A stretch of DNA of 47,363 nucleotides from Xenococcus sp. PCC 7305 (GCF_000332055.1 NZ_ALVZ01000191.1:1-47363), one strand, 5' to 3'. Counted from the stretch's first letter, positions 1 through 9,921 are shown. The notes: generated by a model from the letters alone, not told the origin. Program-made: numbers and translations.

Positions 1-40
1 GACTTGGGGATTTAGGGATTTGGGGATCTAGGGAAAAGCC
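1..40. repeat. Short G-rich degenerate tandem repeat
   Basis: The first 40 bases hold several imperfect copies of a 7-8 base unit of the type GGGGATTTA / GGGATTT / GGGGATCTA. Short tandemly repeated sequences of this kind are common between genes in cyanobacteria. The array may continue to the left of the window. Apart from this I see no supported gene in 1-270; the 68-codon open frame at 50-256 has no convincing ribosome binding site or recognisable motif. Confidence 0.5.
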
Positions 41-270
41 TATTACTTCGTGGTTCAACTTGGGAAATTTAATCAAAAGGAAAATTCGTCGAACTCACGT
101 TTATTTAAATTTGCAGATAAAAGTTGGCTTAATATCTTCATGATTGACTTTATCAGCCCAAGAATTTCCGAATCTTTTCTTTTACTTCATGATAATTTTT
201 TGCTTAATTCAATCCCATTTGCAATAAATAAAAACCAACAAGATCAAATTATTTAATGCCTTTTGTCAAT

Positions 271-1749
271 CTAAACAATAAAATTATCAATTAAATCTGC
301 AACATTTCGACTATAAACTAAATCACTATAATTTCCCCATTTTTCCTGTGACCAATGATGATTTTGCATTGTAGCTTCTTGAATTACTGTCATAAAAGGA
401 CGACGCAACTGTTCATATCTTCTAAAAAAATGATCAATTCTTTCTTGATTATCTAAAGCATTATTATTAACAATATTCGCGGTCTTACAAGCAAGGCACT
501 TCGCGATCGCATGACCAATAATCGCCGCATCTTCTAAACCTTGATTAGCACCTTGGGCAGCAAAAGGAGGCATTCCATGAGCCGCATCTCCTGCTAAAAC
601 CACTCTGCCTTTACTCCAAACAGATTGAGAATCAGGGGAAATATTTGTCGGATGAATATAATAAGGGCGTCGAATTAATACCTCAGGATTTGACAAATTA
701 ATTAATTGGGCAAAAACATCAGGAAATCCAGCTCTGGTAAGAATTTTAGCTGCTAAATGGATAATCTCTTCAGGAACCTTATTTTGTAATAAATCTAAGT
801 CTAAAGGACTATGTAATAAATAACCAAGAGCTTTTTGAGATCTACGAATTAGGATCAGCCGAGGACGCTCTGAATTCTCAGAATGAGGCGAGTCGGAATC
901 GTTATATAAAGTAACAACTTTATCATCCTGAAAATATTGATTTTCTAATTGCTGAATAATAGTCTGAGATACATTCTCAATTTGTAAACAACCGATCGCG
1001 GAGAAGCCAGAATATTGGGGTTGTGCCCATTGCTTTAAATCCGAACCGCCATACATTATTTGTCGAACAGTTGAATTAATACCATCTGCTGCCACGACTA
1101 ACTTAGCTTGAAATTTTTTGGTAACGGGATAGGGAGTTTTTGATTGTATATTAGTTATGTTATCCGAAGATTTGGTATTGCCAAAATCAGCTTGAGACAT
1201 TTCCCAATAGGCGAAAGGATTACTCAAAGTTTCATCATTATTAGTAAGACAATCGACCTCTATTAATGAATCTTTTTCAGTGATATCAATACAACGATGA
1301 TTAACTAAGACTATCTCTGAAGGAAGTAAATTCCTAAGGGTTGTTTGCAAGTCATACCAAGGAATTGAAACTCGACCTTCATTATAGCGCTCATGCCAAG
1401 CTTCAAAAACTAAAGGAGTTGAACGAATTATTTTGCCTTGCAGATTTTTTTGATGCCAAAATCTTTTCTGAGGGTTGCTTGATGCTTTGCCTTCACTGTT
1501 TTGTCTCCGAACCTTAGTAAACTCTAACCCTACCTGCTTAACTTTTTGATAAGCTTGCTCATCAATGTATTTAAGGGCTTTTAATCCGTTGGGGAGAATA
1601 TCAACTACTTGACCAACCCGACGGAAACTACGAGTTTGATCAATCACCATTATATTATCTATGCCACGTTGCCGTAATGCGATCGCAGTAGCTAACCCCA
1701 CCGGGCCAGCGCCGACAATCAACACATCACAGACTCGCTCTAGATTCAT
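271..1749 (-). CDS. FAD-dependent monooxygenase (UbiH / PHBH-like)
   Basis: A 492-residue flavoprotein hydroxylase, probably adding oxygen to a small aromatic or isoprenoid substrate using NAD(P)H and O2. The N-terminus has the Rossmann FAD motif GAGPVGLATAIALRQRG (about residues 13-29). A DG motif (VVAADGINSTVRQ) lies near residues 220-232. The second FAD motif GRVVLAGDAAHGMPPFAAQG, which contacts the FAD pyrophosphate and ribityl, lies near 385-404. These three elements in this order define the class A flavoprotein monooxygenase family. A hydrophilic stretch around residues 175-215 looks like a lineage-specific loop. The gene ends 271 and starts at an ATG at 1749; its neighbour at 1836 runs the same way but with a separate leader. 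The substrate cannot be told from sequence; zeaxanthin epoxidase-like or salicylate hydroxylase-like roles are both possible. Confidence 0.85.
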   Translation of the reverse strand: MNLERVCDVLIVGAGPVGLATAIALRQRGIDNIMVIDQTRSFRRVGQVVDILPNGLKALKYIDEQAYQKVKQVGLEFTKVRRQNSEGKASSNPQKRFWHQKNLQGKIIRSTPLVFEAWHERYNEGRVSIPWYDLQTTLRNLLPSEIVLVNHRCIDITEKDSLIEVDCLTNNDETLSNPFAYWEMSQADFGNTKSSDNITNIQSKTPYPVTKKFQAKLVVAADGINSTVRQIMYGGSDLKQWAQPQYSGFSAIGCLQIENVSQTIIQQLENQYFQDDKVVTLYNDSDSPHSENSERPRLILIRRSQKALGYLLHSPLDLDLLQNKVPEEIIHLAAKILTRAGFPDVFAQLINLSNPEVLIRRPYYIHPTNISPDSQSVWSKGRVVLAGDAAHGMPPFAAQGANQGLEDAAIIGHAIAKCLACKTANIVNNNALDNQERIDHFFRRYEQLRRPFMTVIQEATMQNHHWSQEKWGNYSDLVYSRNVADLIDNFIV

Positions 1750-1835
1750 AATGTATTTTCCATCTGTCGTCTGCCGTTATTATTCCGCTTGATATTATCC
1801 CACGAAGACGGGACGATACTACCACCTATCTCGGT

Positions 1836-3905
1836 TTAATTTTCAGATTTGTTTGTGGTTTTTTCCAGCTTCAAATCCAGAACCGATTTTGCTTTTTTAT
1901 CCAGGACAGGAGTGGGATTTAATTTCTCGTCCCAAGTCTTGATCAAACTTTGAGCATTACTATATCCAGTTGTTCCTGAAGGAATTTTGCGAGCGATCGC
2001 GATTGCCTCCTCCAAAGAATAATAGGAAGCTCTCTCTGCCAGCACCACCATTTCAGTACTCCAGTCATTGACATTGGGAGTCACTTGGTAATAGGAAGAT
2101 GTGCTCGAAGGTATTTGTCGAATTGTTCGAATAGCTTGAGCTAAAGCATCGGGAGTTCGTTGATCTGCTAGTTTAAAAGCCTGTCGCAAATATTCTCTAG
2201 CTTTAATTTCCTGTTGCCAAAGAGCTATTTTCTTCTGGGCTTGAGAAGACAAAGCCCTTCCCGAGCGAATTTGTCGAGCTGTTTGAATTGCTTCATCATA
2301 GTTTTTCAGATTAGCCAAAGAAATAGCCTGGTCTAATATGGGCTGATCTTCGACTCTTTCAATACTACTTTGCCAACGGCTAGCATATTTTCTGGCCTCT
2401 CGGTATAGAGGACTACTAGAAGAAACTAAATTTATTTCTGCGATCGCTCTGCGCCAAGCAGTGACATTTGAAGGTGCCGCCAGTTCTCTGGCTCGGGCAA
2501 TGATGGGACGATCTTCAATGATTTGAATTTCGCCGCGCCATTGATTAATTTGTTTTTGAGCTTCCTGATGGCGAGGATTCCCATTAGGAATCAGCTTCAA
2601 TTCAGCAATAGCTGCCCTGTAGCTAGTAATATTAGCGCCTTGAGCAAGTTCGCTCGCTCGGTCAAAATGCTTAACATCTTCAATTTCCAATGTCCAACGA
2701 GCCATTAGTTGCTGAGCTTGGGCATACAAACTCGCTTCTGGAGTTAATTCAGCCGCTTCTGAGATCGCATCCTCTAAATTGAGAACTGAACCTAACTCGG
2801 CACTTGTCCCTGCATTGGCGAGAATCTTCCACTCTTGAACTAGTTCTGCAATGCCCAAGGTCTCGCCAGGGACATTGTAAGTAATATTTAGTAGTTTGGA
2901 CCAATTTTGTTTAGTTAGATACTCATCAGCCAAGGCAAAGATGCGATTTTTCCCTTGAGCCAAAATATCCTGGGCCTCGGCATAGGCGTAACTATCTTCA
3001 GAGATTGCTTCGGCTTTTTTGATCGCAGCAAATAGATTATCGAGACTACCCTCTTCTAACTGGGTCACGGCTTTATCGAGAGTCGCGCTTTCTTCTTGCG
3101 CAATATTAATATTATCAATCGCCTCTTGATATTTGGTTGTCGACCAATAACTATTGCGAACATCCGCGAGACGAACTGCGGCAGAAAAAGCTTCATTCCA
3201 TTTAGCAGCGCGTAACAATTCTTCTACTCGGTTATAGTTGCCCTCTGCTTTTGTCCAAACAGTTTGCCAGTTGTCAATTTTGGAATCAACTATCTTTTGC
3301 GCTTCCAAATTCTCAGGTATCTCCTGGGCGATCGCGATCGCCGCTTCCAAATTACCTTCTTGGAATTTAGTTTCCCCGATATCCAAAATTCCCGTTGCCC
3401 ATTTTTCCACATTACGATTAATTTCCGAGCGCAAAGGATGATTATCCGGTAACTTTTCAACCAGAGCGATCGCACTCAAATAATCGTCAACAGTTTTTTG
3501 TTCAGCTAGGTTTTGAGCGCAATATATTCTCACTGCAGCTGAAGCCACTGGCCAAAAGACATTAGAACAAGTCTTGGTTTGAGGCAATCTAAGTAACATT
3601 GAGGTTGCTCCATAGCCAATCCCCCCAGATAAAATTACCAAAACAATGGCCCATATTTGCCAAGTTTGCCACCAAGAAATTTGAGCAGATGATTCTGTAG
3701 TCATGGGCTTCGGAGAATTTGATTGAGGATTAGTTAAACTATTATCAGGAGTAGTCACTGGTAAAGACATGTTATCCGCTTCCAAAGAGACAAATTTATC
3801 ATTTACGTCTTGAGAACCTTTTGTTAAGACAGGCTCTTTTGATAACGGGTAATTACCTCCTGGGGATTTATTATCAACGTTTTTAAATTCTCGATTAGTT
3901 GTCAT
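1836..3905 (-). CDS. Membrane-anchored alpha-helical repeat protein of unknown function
   Basis: A 689-residue protein that I do not recognise by name. Residues 1-75 are polar, Ser/Asn/Pro-rich and probably disordered and cytoplasmic. One hydrophobic segment follows (WAIVLVILSGGIGYGATSML, about 85-105). The rest, about 580 residues, is alpha-helical and made of degenerate 60-70 residue repeats. Each repeat carries a pattern like (Y/H)-x-x-A-Q-x-x-(I/L)-x-x-W-x-x-x-(I/L) followed by a helix of the type (A/D)-(I/L)-x-x-A-x-x-(I/L)-A. Examples sit around residues 445-480, 510-545, 570-600 and 640-680. This is what a TPR-like solenoid anchored in the membrane would look like, suited to holding protein partners. 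It starts at an ATG at 3905. Homologous long repeat proteins are common in cyanobacteria, and nothing here assigns a function. Confidence 0.75.
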   Translation of the reverse strand: MTTNREFKNVDNKSPGGNYPLSKEPVLTKGSQDVNDKFVSLEADNMSLPVTTPDNSLTNPQSNSPKPMTTESSAQISWWQTWQIWAIVLVILSGGIGYGATSMLLRLPQTKTCSNVFWPVASAAVRIYCAQNLAEQKTVDDYLSAIALVEKLPDNHPLRSEINRNVEKWATGILDIGETKFQEGNLEAAIAIAQEIPENLEAQKIVDSKIDNWQTVWTKAEGNYNRVEELLRAAKWNEAFSAAVRLADVRNSYWSTTKYQEAIDNINIAQEESATLDKAVTQLEEGSLDNLFAAIKKAEAISEDSYAYAEAQDILAQGKNRIFALADEYLTKQNWSKLLNITYNVPGETLGIAELVQEWKILANAGTSAELGSVLNLEDAISEAAELTPEASLYAQAQQLMARWTLEIEDVKHFDRASELAQGANITSYRAAIAELKLIPNGNPRHQEAQKQINQWRGEIQIIEDRPIIARARELAAPSNVTAWRRAIAEINLVSSSSPLYREARKYASRWQSSIERVEDQPILDQAISLANLKNYDEAIQTARQIRSGRALSSQAQKKIALWQQEIKAREYLRQAFKLADQRTPDALAQAIRTIRQIPSSTSSYYQVTPNVNDWSTEMVVLAERASYYSLEEAIAIARKIPSGTTGYSNAQSLIKTWDEKLNPTPVLDKKAKSVLDLKLEKTTNKSEN

Positions 3906-4038
3906 AAACCGTCCCTAATTTACCAGTAACTTTTGTCTCCAAATTATTCTTAGAGATATTTATTTATTTGAACTACATCTTATCATCTAGTTCTCTAAGT
4001 AAATATACTAAATACATGGTGAAAAACCTGGTAAATAG

Positions 4039-4938
4039 CTAATTAGACTCTGCTCTTAGATCATCAATAATTCGGCTCAATTCCGATTCAGTTGCCTGAT
4101 AAACCTCATTACAAAATTGACAAGTTGCTTCAGCACCTTCATCTTTTTCGATCATATCTTGAAGCTCAGCTTCTCCTAACATTTTTAAAGCCCCCAAAAC
4201 CCGATCAAACGAACAACGACAGCTAAAGCGAACTAGCTGACTCTCGGGCATAATTGTCAGGCCCAGATCTCCCAACATATCCTCCATAATATCATTGAGA
4301 CTCTTACCTGCTCTCAACAGAGGAGTAAAACCTGATAGCTTGCTAACCCGAGATTCTAACAAAGCAACTAAGGATTCATCCCGAGCAGCCTTAGGTAACA
4401 CCTGTAATAATAACCCCCCAGCTGCGGTAACTCCATCTGCACCAACAAAAACCCCTAGTAATAATGCAGAAGGTGTTTGCTCAGAAGTTACGAGATAATT
4501 AGCAATATCATCACCAACTTCCCCAGAAACTAACTCCACAGTACTCGAATAAGGATACCCATAACCCACATCTCTGATTACGTATAAATAACCATCTTTG
4601 CCAACAGCTCCCCCCACATCTAGTTTTCCTTTGTCATTGGGAGGTAGCTCCACCTCAGGATTTTGCACATAACCTCTCACCGTGCCGTCAAGACCGGCAT
4701 CAACTAAGATGCTACCCAAGGGTCCATTACCTTCAAAACGAATGTTAACCCTCGATTCTGCTTTTTTCATGCTGGATACCAGTAGTAATCCAGCGGTCAT
4801 CGTGCGCCCTAAAGCTGCGGTGGCAACATATGAGAGGTTATGTCGTTGGCGAGCTTCTTCTGTCAGTCTCGTCGTGATAACCCCGACGGCTCTAATACCA
4901 TTATCTGCTGCGGTTGCCCTAATTAGTTTATCTGCCAT
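4039..4938 (-). CDS. hslO: Redox-regulated chaperone Hsp33
   Basis: Hsp33 is a cytoplasmic holdase chaperone switched on by oxidation: reduced, its four cysteines bind zinc; oxidised, they form disulfides and the protein unfolds into a client-binding form. The zinc motif is visible at the C-terminus as CRC...CQFC, that is C-x-C then about 30 residues then C-x-x-C (around residues 242-277). The N-terminal domain has the typical opening MADKLIRATAADNGIRAVG and a Gly-rich core (GYGYPYSSTVELVSGEVGDD). The full family length of about 300 residues is present. I place the start at the ATG at 4938 because the longer frame begins with an upstream TTG, and MADKLIRA is the family's normal N-terminus. 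No operon partner is obvious; the glycosyltransferase upstream ends 54 bases away on the same strand. Confidence 0.95.
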   Translation of the reverse strand: MADKLIRATAADNGIRAVGVITTRLTEEARQRHNLSYVATAALGRTMTAGLLLVSSMKKAESRVNIRFEGNGPLGSILVDAGLDGTVRGYVQNPEVELPPNDKGKLDVGGAVGKDGYLYVIRDVGYGYPYSSTVELVSGEVGDDIANYLVTSEQTPSALLLGVFVGADGVTAAGGLLLQVLPKAARDESLVALLESRVSKLSGFTPLLRAGKSLNDIMEDMLGDLGLTIMPESQLVRFSCRCSFDRVLGALKMLGEAELQDMIEKDEGAEATCQFCNEVYQATESELSRIIDDLRAESN

Positions 4939-4991
4939 TAATCTCAATTTTGAAGTTGCTATGGTGCTACTTAATAAAATTTAGCATTACT

Positions 4992-6368
4992 TCAGTTACT
5001 GAAACTTTTGAATAGTAGCCGTAAGGGTTTGCGAAGTTTTCTGGGAAGCCACAGAGATTTTTTGAGAAAGTTGCGAAATTTCCACGTACTATCTCCCAAA
5101 AGCTTGCTGAACAACAGCAATAACTTATATTTAGTTGATTCAGAATTAACATTGTTGATAATCGGCTTGAGAAAATAATCATCCAAATTATTTTCCGCAG
5201 CATGCTGCACAAACCACAAAGCGTAATTTAACCTTCCCTGCAAATGATTAAGATCGAAGGCTATCTGTAAATCAATTCTTTGTTCCCAAAGGTAACGCAT
5301 TAAATTAGTCACTTTCCAGGGAGAAAGACTAGATACCATTCCCGAAGGTTGATTAAGATATTGATGAAACGACTCAAAAGGATTTCCCGTAAATTTCTCT
5401 GGGGAATTTCGATAGCAATAACGCATTAGATTGGAGATCCCAAGACCGTTACTAAATCGACCATAGCTATATTCAGGATTAACATTATTTCCGTAACTAA
5501 ATTCCTGTAACTTTGCCAAATAATGGTTCACGATCGCTTGTAAGGGAACATCTAAATCACCATTGAATCTTTCAGTATGCTTAGAAAGGCGTTGAGGTTG
5601 CTTAGCATCAATGCCACTGAAATGGAAAAAACTTAAGGGCTTACCATCAACCAACCAGCCTGTGTCTGTTTGGGTTAGTTGACGCTGTTCGAGGTTCCAA
5701 TATGCCACATTAAGACTATGATTTCGTAAAATAGCCACATTTTCGTGAAAAGCTGGCAAAAGATCGACGAATTTTTGATCAACAAAGATTCCTTGATCCT
5801 GTTGATTAATGCATTGAAAACGTAATTTTCTCTCCCACCATTGCAAAAAGGCGATCGCATCTTGACTATTATTCAAGGCAATAAAACCGAGGTTATAGAT
5901 TCCCGCCTTCATAATGCCGATATCGTTGGGAAAATCTTTAAATTCTGCTGGAGCAGTCAGATGGGGAGTCAAGACAAAATCAGCACCCCCCTCAAAAGCA
6001 TCCAACACAGGAGTCATCGGGGCAAAGAGTTCAATATCAGGATCAAGATAAATTACTTCTGTATAACCTCTCGATTCAATAAGCTGCCGCATCACAAAAG
6101 GTTTAACTGCAGTATTGAATTCCATGATGTCGTAGCGAAAAGCAAAATCAGAAAAGTTCTCAATCCCTAGATCGGCGGCAGGAATAATTTCCACACCCCG
6201 AATGCCTAATTCGACATCCGCAGAAATTTCATCGGCCAAACATAGAAATAAATCCACCTCAGGATGATATTTTTGTGCCGAGCTAAACAAAATCCTCACA
6301 TAGGGAAAATAATTATTGGAACAGATACTGACAATAGCTCGTTTCTTACTGTTGGAAGTAGAATTCAT
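4992..6368 (-). CDS. GT8-like nucleotide-sugar glycosyltransferase
   Basis: A 458-residue protein with a GT-A fold transferase domain in its first ~260 residues. It starts with a beta-strand (KRAIVSICSNNYFPYVRILF) and contains the metal- and sugar-nucleotide-binding DxD motif as YLDPDIELF (near residue 115). Further typical segments are FALTPH-like FVLTPHLTAP and the NLGFIAL loop, followed by a Trp-rich DQ stretch (NQQDQGIFVDQKFVDLLP) and HFSG. This order matches GT8-type transferases annotated in cyanobacteria. The C-terminal ~190 residues are helical and lineage-specific. The ATG at 6368 is preferred over a TTG one codon upstream. Acceptor and sugar are unknown; extracellular polysaccharide or lipid glycosylation is the usual context. 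The gene faces away from the response regulator at 6520, with about 150 bases between their starts. Confidence 0.8.
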   Translation of the reverse strand: MNSTSNSKKRAIVSICSNNYFPYVRILFSSAQKYHPEVDLFLCLADEISADVELGIRGVEIIPAADLGIENFSDFAFRYDIMEFNTAVKPFVMRQLIESRGYTEVIYLDPDIELFAPMTPVLDAFEGGADFVLTPHLTAPAEFKDFPNDIGIMKAGIYNLGFIALNNSQDAIAFLQWWERKLRFQCINQQDQGIFVDQKFVDLLPAFHENVAILRNHSLNVAYWNLEQRQLTQTDTGWLVDGKPLSFFHFSGIDAKQPQRLSKHTERFNGDLDVPLQAIVNHYLAKLQEFSYGNNVNPEYSYGRFSNGLGISNLMRYCYRNSPEKFTGNPFESFHQYLNQPSGMVSSLSPWKVTNLMRYLWEQRIDLQIAFDLNHLQGRLNYALWFVQHAAENNLDDYFLKPIINNVNSESTKYKLLLLFSKLLGDSTWKFRNFLKKSLWLPRKLRKPLRLLFKSFSN

Positions 6369-6519
6369 CAATTATAAAGTGCGATCGCATTTATTTAACA
6401 TCATTATATATTCCTACAAGTTACCTCAAAGATGAGCTTAACTGGCGGAAATTAATTTATCCTATTATTTATTGATCCAATATCAAGAAACATTCTTTTC
6501 CCAAATTCCCCAAAACAAG

Positions 6520-7194
6520 ATGAAATCTCACATTTTAGTCGTCGAAGATGAAGGTAAATTAGCTCAGTTCATAAAGCTAGAATTAGAATATGAAGGCTAT
6601 GAAGTAACTGTGGTGACTGATGGATTAGGGGGCTTAGGGACAGCAAGGGAAATGACTCCCGATCTCATTCTCTTAGATTGGATGTTACCAGGAATTTCAG
6701 GATTAGAGATTTGTCGTCGTTTGCGCCAAACTGGGGATAAAGTCCCAATTATTTTATTAACTGCTAAGGATGAGGTTAGCGATCGCGTGGCTGGGTTAGA
6801 TGCTGGAGCAGATGATTATATGATCAAGCCTTTTAGCATTGAAGAATTGCTAGCTCGCATTCGAGCTAATTTGAGGAGGAATCAAGAAGAAGATAGCAGC
6901 TCTCTGCAATTTTCCGATTTGCGTTTAGATCGCTCATCTCGCGAAGTCTATCGGAGCAATCGTTTGATTGAGTTAACCGCCAAAGAATTTGATCTTTTAG
7001 AATACTTGATTTCCCATCCTCGTCAAGTTCTAACTCGCGACCAAATTTTAGAACGAGTCTGGGGGTATGATTTTATGGGAGATTCTAATATCATCGAGGT
7101 CTATGTGCGTTATCTACGTCTCAAATTAGAAGCCAATCAAGAACCCAGATTAATCCAAACTGTTCGCGGTGTTGGCTATGTATTACGAGAATGA
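6520..7194 (+). CDS. OmpR/PhoB-family response regulator
   Basis: A DNA-binding response regulator of 224 residues. The receiver domain has the acidic pair in VVEDE, the phospho-acceptor Asp in LILLDWMLPG (near residue 51), the conserved Thr in LLTAKD and the Lys in MIKPFS. The C-terminal winged-helix domain shows the OmpR signature: LTAKEFDLLEYLISHPRQVLTRDQIL, then VYVRYLRLKLE and IQTVRGVGYVLRE. The start is the ATG at 6520 (MKSHILVVEDE); an upstream in-frame TTG at 6472 would add 16 residues unrelated to the fold. No histidine kinase lies next to it, so its partner is elsewhere in the genome. It resembles cyanobacterial regulators such as NblR/RppA/ManR but I cannot decide among them. Confidence 0.93.
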   Translation: MKSHILVVEDEGKLAQFIKLELEYEGYEVTVVTDGLGGLGTAREMTPDLILLDWMLPGISGLEICRRLRQTGDKVPIILLTAKDEVSDRVAGLDAGADDYMIKPFSIEELLARIRANLRRNQEEDSSSLQFSDLRLDRSSREVYRSNRLIELTAKEFDLLEYLISHPRQVLTRDQILERVWGYDFMGDSNIIEVYVRYLRLKLEANQEPRLIQTVRGVGYVLRE

Positions 7195-7223
7195 GCCAGA
7201 ATCAACACAAACCATTAACTCGT

Positions 7224-8501
7224 CTAGATAACCTTGGTTGCCGAAAGATCAATTCTGCCCAAATAAAGACTAAAAGCAATCAAAAAGTTTTCTAAAACTT
7301 TGATTAACCAGGTAACGTCTTCTGCCTTCTGGGATTCATACTTAACAAATAAAATTGCTAATCTTTGCTCTAATTCTGGTTTAATTTTAGGACATATCAG
7401 GAGCATTTTCACCAACAAAGAGACGGCATTAACCGTACCTAAATTCATCACTAAATCAATAAATTGACTGTGATTGTTTTGTTTAGTCGTATCAACCATG
7501 ATAAATCTCAACAATCTTCTGCAAGTCTGAAAAATTAAACTATCAGTTAAAGGCTGAGAATCTGATTGATAATAGCTTTCATCAAGAATATTTAAGATTG
7601 TTTTATCCAATTGATAGGCTTTATTCCTTGATTTTATTCCCAAAAGCAAATAAGCATGCAAGTTTTTTTTAAATTTTTTGTAGGAAACTGTTGAGTCATT
7701 TTTCAGCAGAAATCTCTCGGATATTTGTTGAATTGTCTCTTTTTCATTGGGCTTTTCCAAATATTTCTGAATCGATATTTTCAAATCCTGATCAGATAGT
7801 AAACTAGGGTTTTTCACTCTTCTTAAAAGTTTTCCCGCACCATGAGACATCTGCCTAGCTCTGGCAATCTGCATCAAACGAGAGCGATAAATAACATGTT
7901 GTGCTAGTTGAAATTCAAAATATTTTTGGCGAATACTTTGAAGTTTAACTATCAAACTCTTTTCCTCCGGACTATATTCTTTACCGAGTAATAAAGACTT
8001 ATATAGGTAAGGATAATGAGTTAAATAATTAGAAACTGGTTCTTTAAAATTAAAGTTAGATAATGATTTATGAGCAATGACATTACCAATACGTTTTAAT
8101 TTTAAATAATAATCCGTCTGGCGAAAATTATGAGCTAATTCATATATTTTTTTACGTCTGCGGTCATAGCATGGGGTGGTAAAATTAATCGAATCTATAA
8201 TATTAACTAGTTCAAAAATAAATTGCTGTAGCTCCGATTGTTGCGCCCAATGATTAATGACAATGTGATAGCAATAATTTAAGACATAGGAAAATCTTGC
8301 CTGATCTTCCCTCGAAAAAATCAGACTCTCCATATGGCCGCGCAGCGCAGAATCTTGAATACTAAACTCAAAAAAAATGCGGCGAAATTCAGCAATAACA
8401 TCAGCTGGTGAATTATTTTCTACATAGTTTCGTAAATACTGATAGACTACTTGTTCTAAATTAACTCTTTTATAGCCAAAATTATCTTGGTAGTTTATCA
8501 T
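7224..8501 (-). CDS. Conserved protein of unknown function, tandem paralogue A
   Basis: A 425-residue, mostly helical, cytoplasmic protein without a signal peptide, membrane span or nucleotide-binding motif. It is clearly related to the next gene (8626-9921). Both share an N-terminal element of the type (I/V)-x-x-x-L-R-x-x-(V/L)-x-x-x-(S/P)-P, a block with YCYHI(V/I)INHW versus CCHIIINFWQ, and a block xxYxKLKRxGN(V/L)(I/V)A. Further on both have NPSLLSDQDLKISIQKYL versus NPTLLSDRQLSYALKQYL, and WLIKVLENFLIAFSLYLGRIDLS versus WLIDSLENLQLALSIHFGKADLS at the C-terminus. The last block is the best conserved. Its stop lies 30 bases from the convergent response regulator stop. I do not recognise the family and propose no function. 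Confidence 0.75.
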   Translation of the reverse strand: MINYQDNFGYKRVNLEQVVYQYLRNYVENNSPADVIAEFRRIFFEFSIQDSALRGHMESLIFSREDQARFSYVLNYCYHIVINHWAQQSELQQFIFELVNIIDSINFTTPCYDRRRKKIYELAHNFRQTDYYLKLKRIGNVIAHKSLSNFNFKEPVSNYLTHYPYLYKSLLLGKEYSPEEKSLIVKLQSIRQKYFEFQLAQHVIYRSRLMQIARARQMSHGAGKLLRRVKNPSLLSDQDLKISIQKYLEKPNEKETIQQISERFLLKNDSTVSYKKFKKNLHAYLLLGIKSRNKAYQLDKTILNILDESYYQSDSQPLTDSLIFQTCRRLLRFIMVDTTKQNNHSQFIDLVMNLGTVNAVSLLVKMLLICPKIKPELEQRLAILFVKYESQKAEDVTWLIKVLENFLIAFSLYLGRIDLSATKVI

Positions 8502-8625
8502 CTATAGTTACCAACTATAATGGATTTCCGTTCCATTGTAGCCTTAGTTTCTATCAAGTAGGTTGAGCTGGATCATGAGCAAGCAGAATTATTGCTCTAT
8601 AAAACAAGAGATTAGAAACTTGAGG

Positions 8626-9921
8626 CTATAACAACTTAACTAAGGATAAATCTGCCTTCCCAAAATGGATACTAAGAGCTAATTGCAAATTTTCGAGAGA
8701 ATCAATTAACCAGGGAACTTCATTACAATCATAGGATTCATAATGAGAAAAAAGAATTGCAAAACGTTGTTCCAGGTAAGGTTTTACTTTTTTACAGATC
8801 AATAGTAGCTTTAAGAGCAAACCAATAACTTTTGTTTCTCCCAAATTATCAATTAAATCGATGAATAAATTATAGTTGGGATTCTTGAGACTATCTACTA
8901 CTAGAAATTTTAATAAGCTTGAGCAAGTTCTCATGATCGTAAACTCATCGACAATTTGAGAATGGAAATCTGGCAAGATATTCTGCAAATATTTATATAG
9001 TTTTTGATTGAATTGATATTTGCCATAATGAGAATCAATACCTGAAATTAAATATTCATAAAGCTCATTCTTGAATTGTTGATAATATTTAGTGCTGCTC
9101 ATATTATGAGAAAAATTATGGGCTAAATCCAGATAGGTAGAACCTGACTCGACCTTGCCAAGATATTGCTTGAGGGCATAACTCAATTGGCGATCGCTTA
9201 ATAATGTGGGATTATCCACAGTTTTAATTAGGCTCTTGGGGACCTTATTTCTATTAGAGGCTTTATATTTACGAATAATTTCTGCTAGCCTTACACGATA
9301 GGTGATGTATTGAGAAATATCTAATTCATAGGTTTTCTGAATTCCTTTTTGAATTTTCTTGATAGTTTTTTTGAATTCATAACTACTATCTTCACTTAAT
9401 AGACAATGTTGATATAAAAAAGGATAACGTTGAATTACATCACCAACAGATAGACTGTTATTATTTTCATTATTATGATGCTGAGCAACTAAATTACCTA
9501 GTCTCTTTAATTTTATATATTGCTCAGTCCTCTGGAAATCATCAACTAGTTTACGTAGTTTTCTAGTCGCTTTAGAATTAGCTGTTCCAGGGGGCAAAGC
9601 TATTTCTAACTGAGACAATAACAGAGGAACATACTTTTTTAGCTCAGGGTCTTTCTGCCAAAAATTAATAATAATATGGCAACAACGATTGAGGAAAAAA
9701 GGAAATTCTCTTTCCACATAATGAGTATTAATAATTATATCGAGGGCAGATTTTACTGAGTGAACATCGTAACCTGTCCCTTTAACGAATAAATAACGAA
9801 ATCTTTGAATTAATCTTTCTGGACTATCTCTTTGTAAAGACTCTCGTAAATGATCATATATTATATTCGCCTCTTCATGAGTAGATTGAAAACCACAATC
9901 ACTTTGATAAACTATGTCCAT
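8626..9921 (-). CDS. Conserved protein of unknown function, tandem paralogue B
   Basis: A 431-residue homologue of the downstream gene at 7224-8501, aligned along its whole length with perhaps a quarter to a third identical residues by eye. Conserved blocks sit in the same order in both. It contains a basic central segment (RKYKASNRNKVPKSLIKTVDNPTLLSDRQL) and long amphipathic helices. Full-length similarity, same strand and 124-base spacing mean the pair arose by tandem duplication and then diverged. About 270 bases separate its ATG from murF, which reads the other way, so this gap should contain promoters for both directions. Function unknown. Confidence 0.75.
   Translation of the reverse strand: MDIVYQSDCGFQSTHEEANIIYDHLRESLQRDSPERLIQRFRYLFVKGTGYDVHSVKSALDIIINTHYVEREFPFFLNRCCHIIINFWQKDPELKKYVPLLLSQLEIALPPGTANSKATRKLRKLVDDFQRTEQYIKLKRLGNLVAQHHNNENNNSLSVGDVIQRYPFLYQHCLLSEDSSYEFKKTIKKIQKGIQKTYELDISQYITYRVRLAEIIRKYKASNRNKVPKSLIKTVDNPTLLSDRQLSYALKQYLGKVESGSTYLDLAHNFSHNMSSTKYYQQFKNELYEYLISGIDSHYGKYQFNQKLYKYLQNILPDFHSQIVDEFTIMRTCSSLLKFLVVDSLKNPNYNLFIDLIDNLGETKVIGLLLKLLLICKKVKPYLEQRFAILFSHYESYDCNEVPWLIDSLENLQLALSIHFGKADLSLVKLL

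Noticed and set aside
50-256. 68-codon open frame on the plus strand
   Set aside because: No ribosome binding site, AT-rich composition typical of chance frames, no motif; lies next to a tandem repeat.
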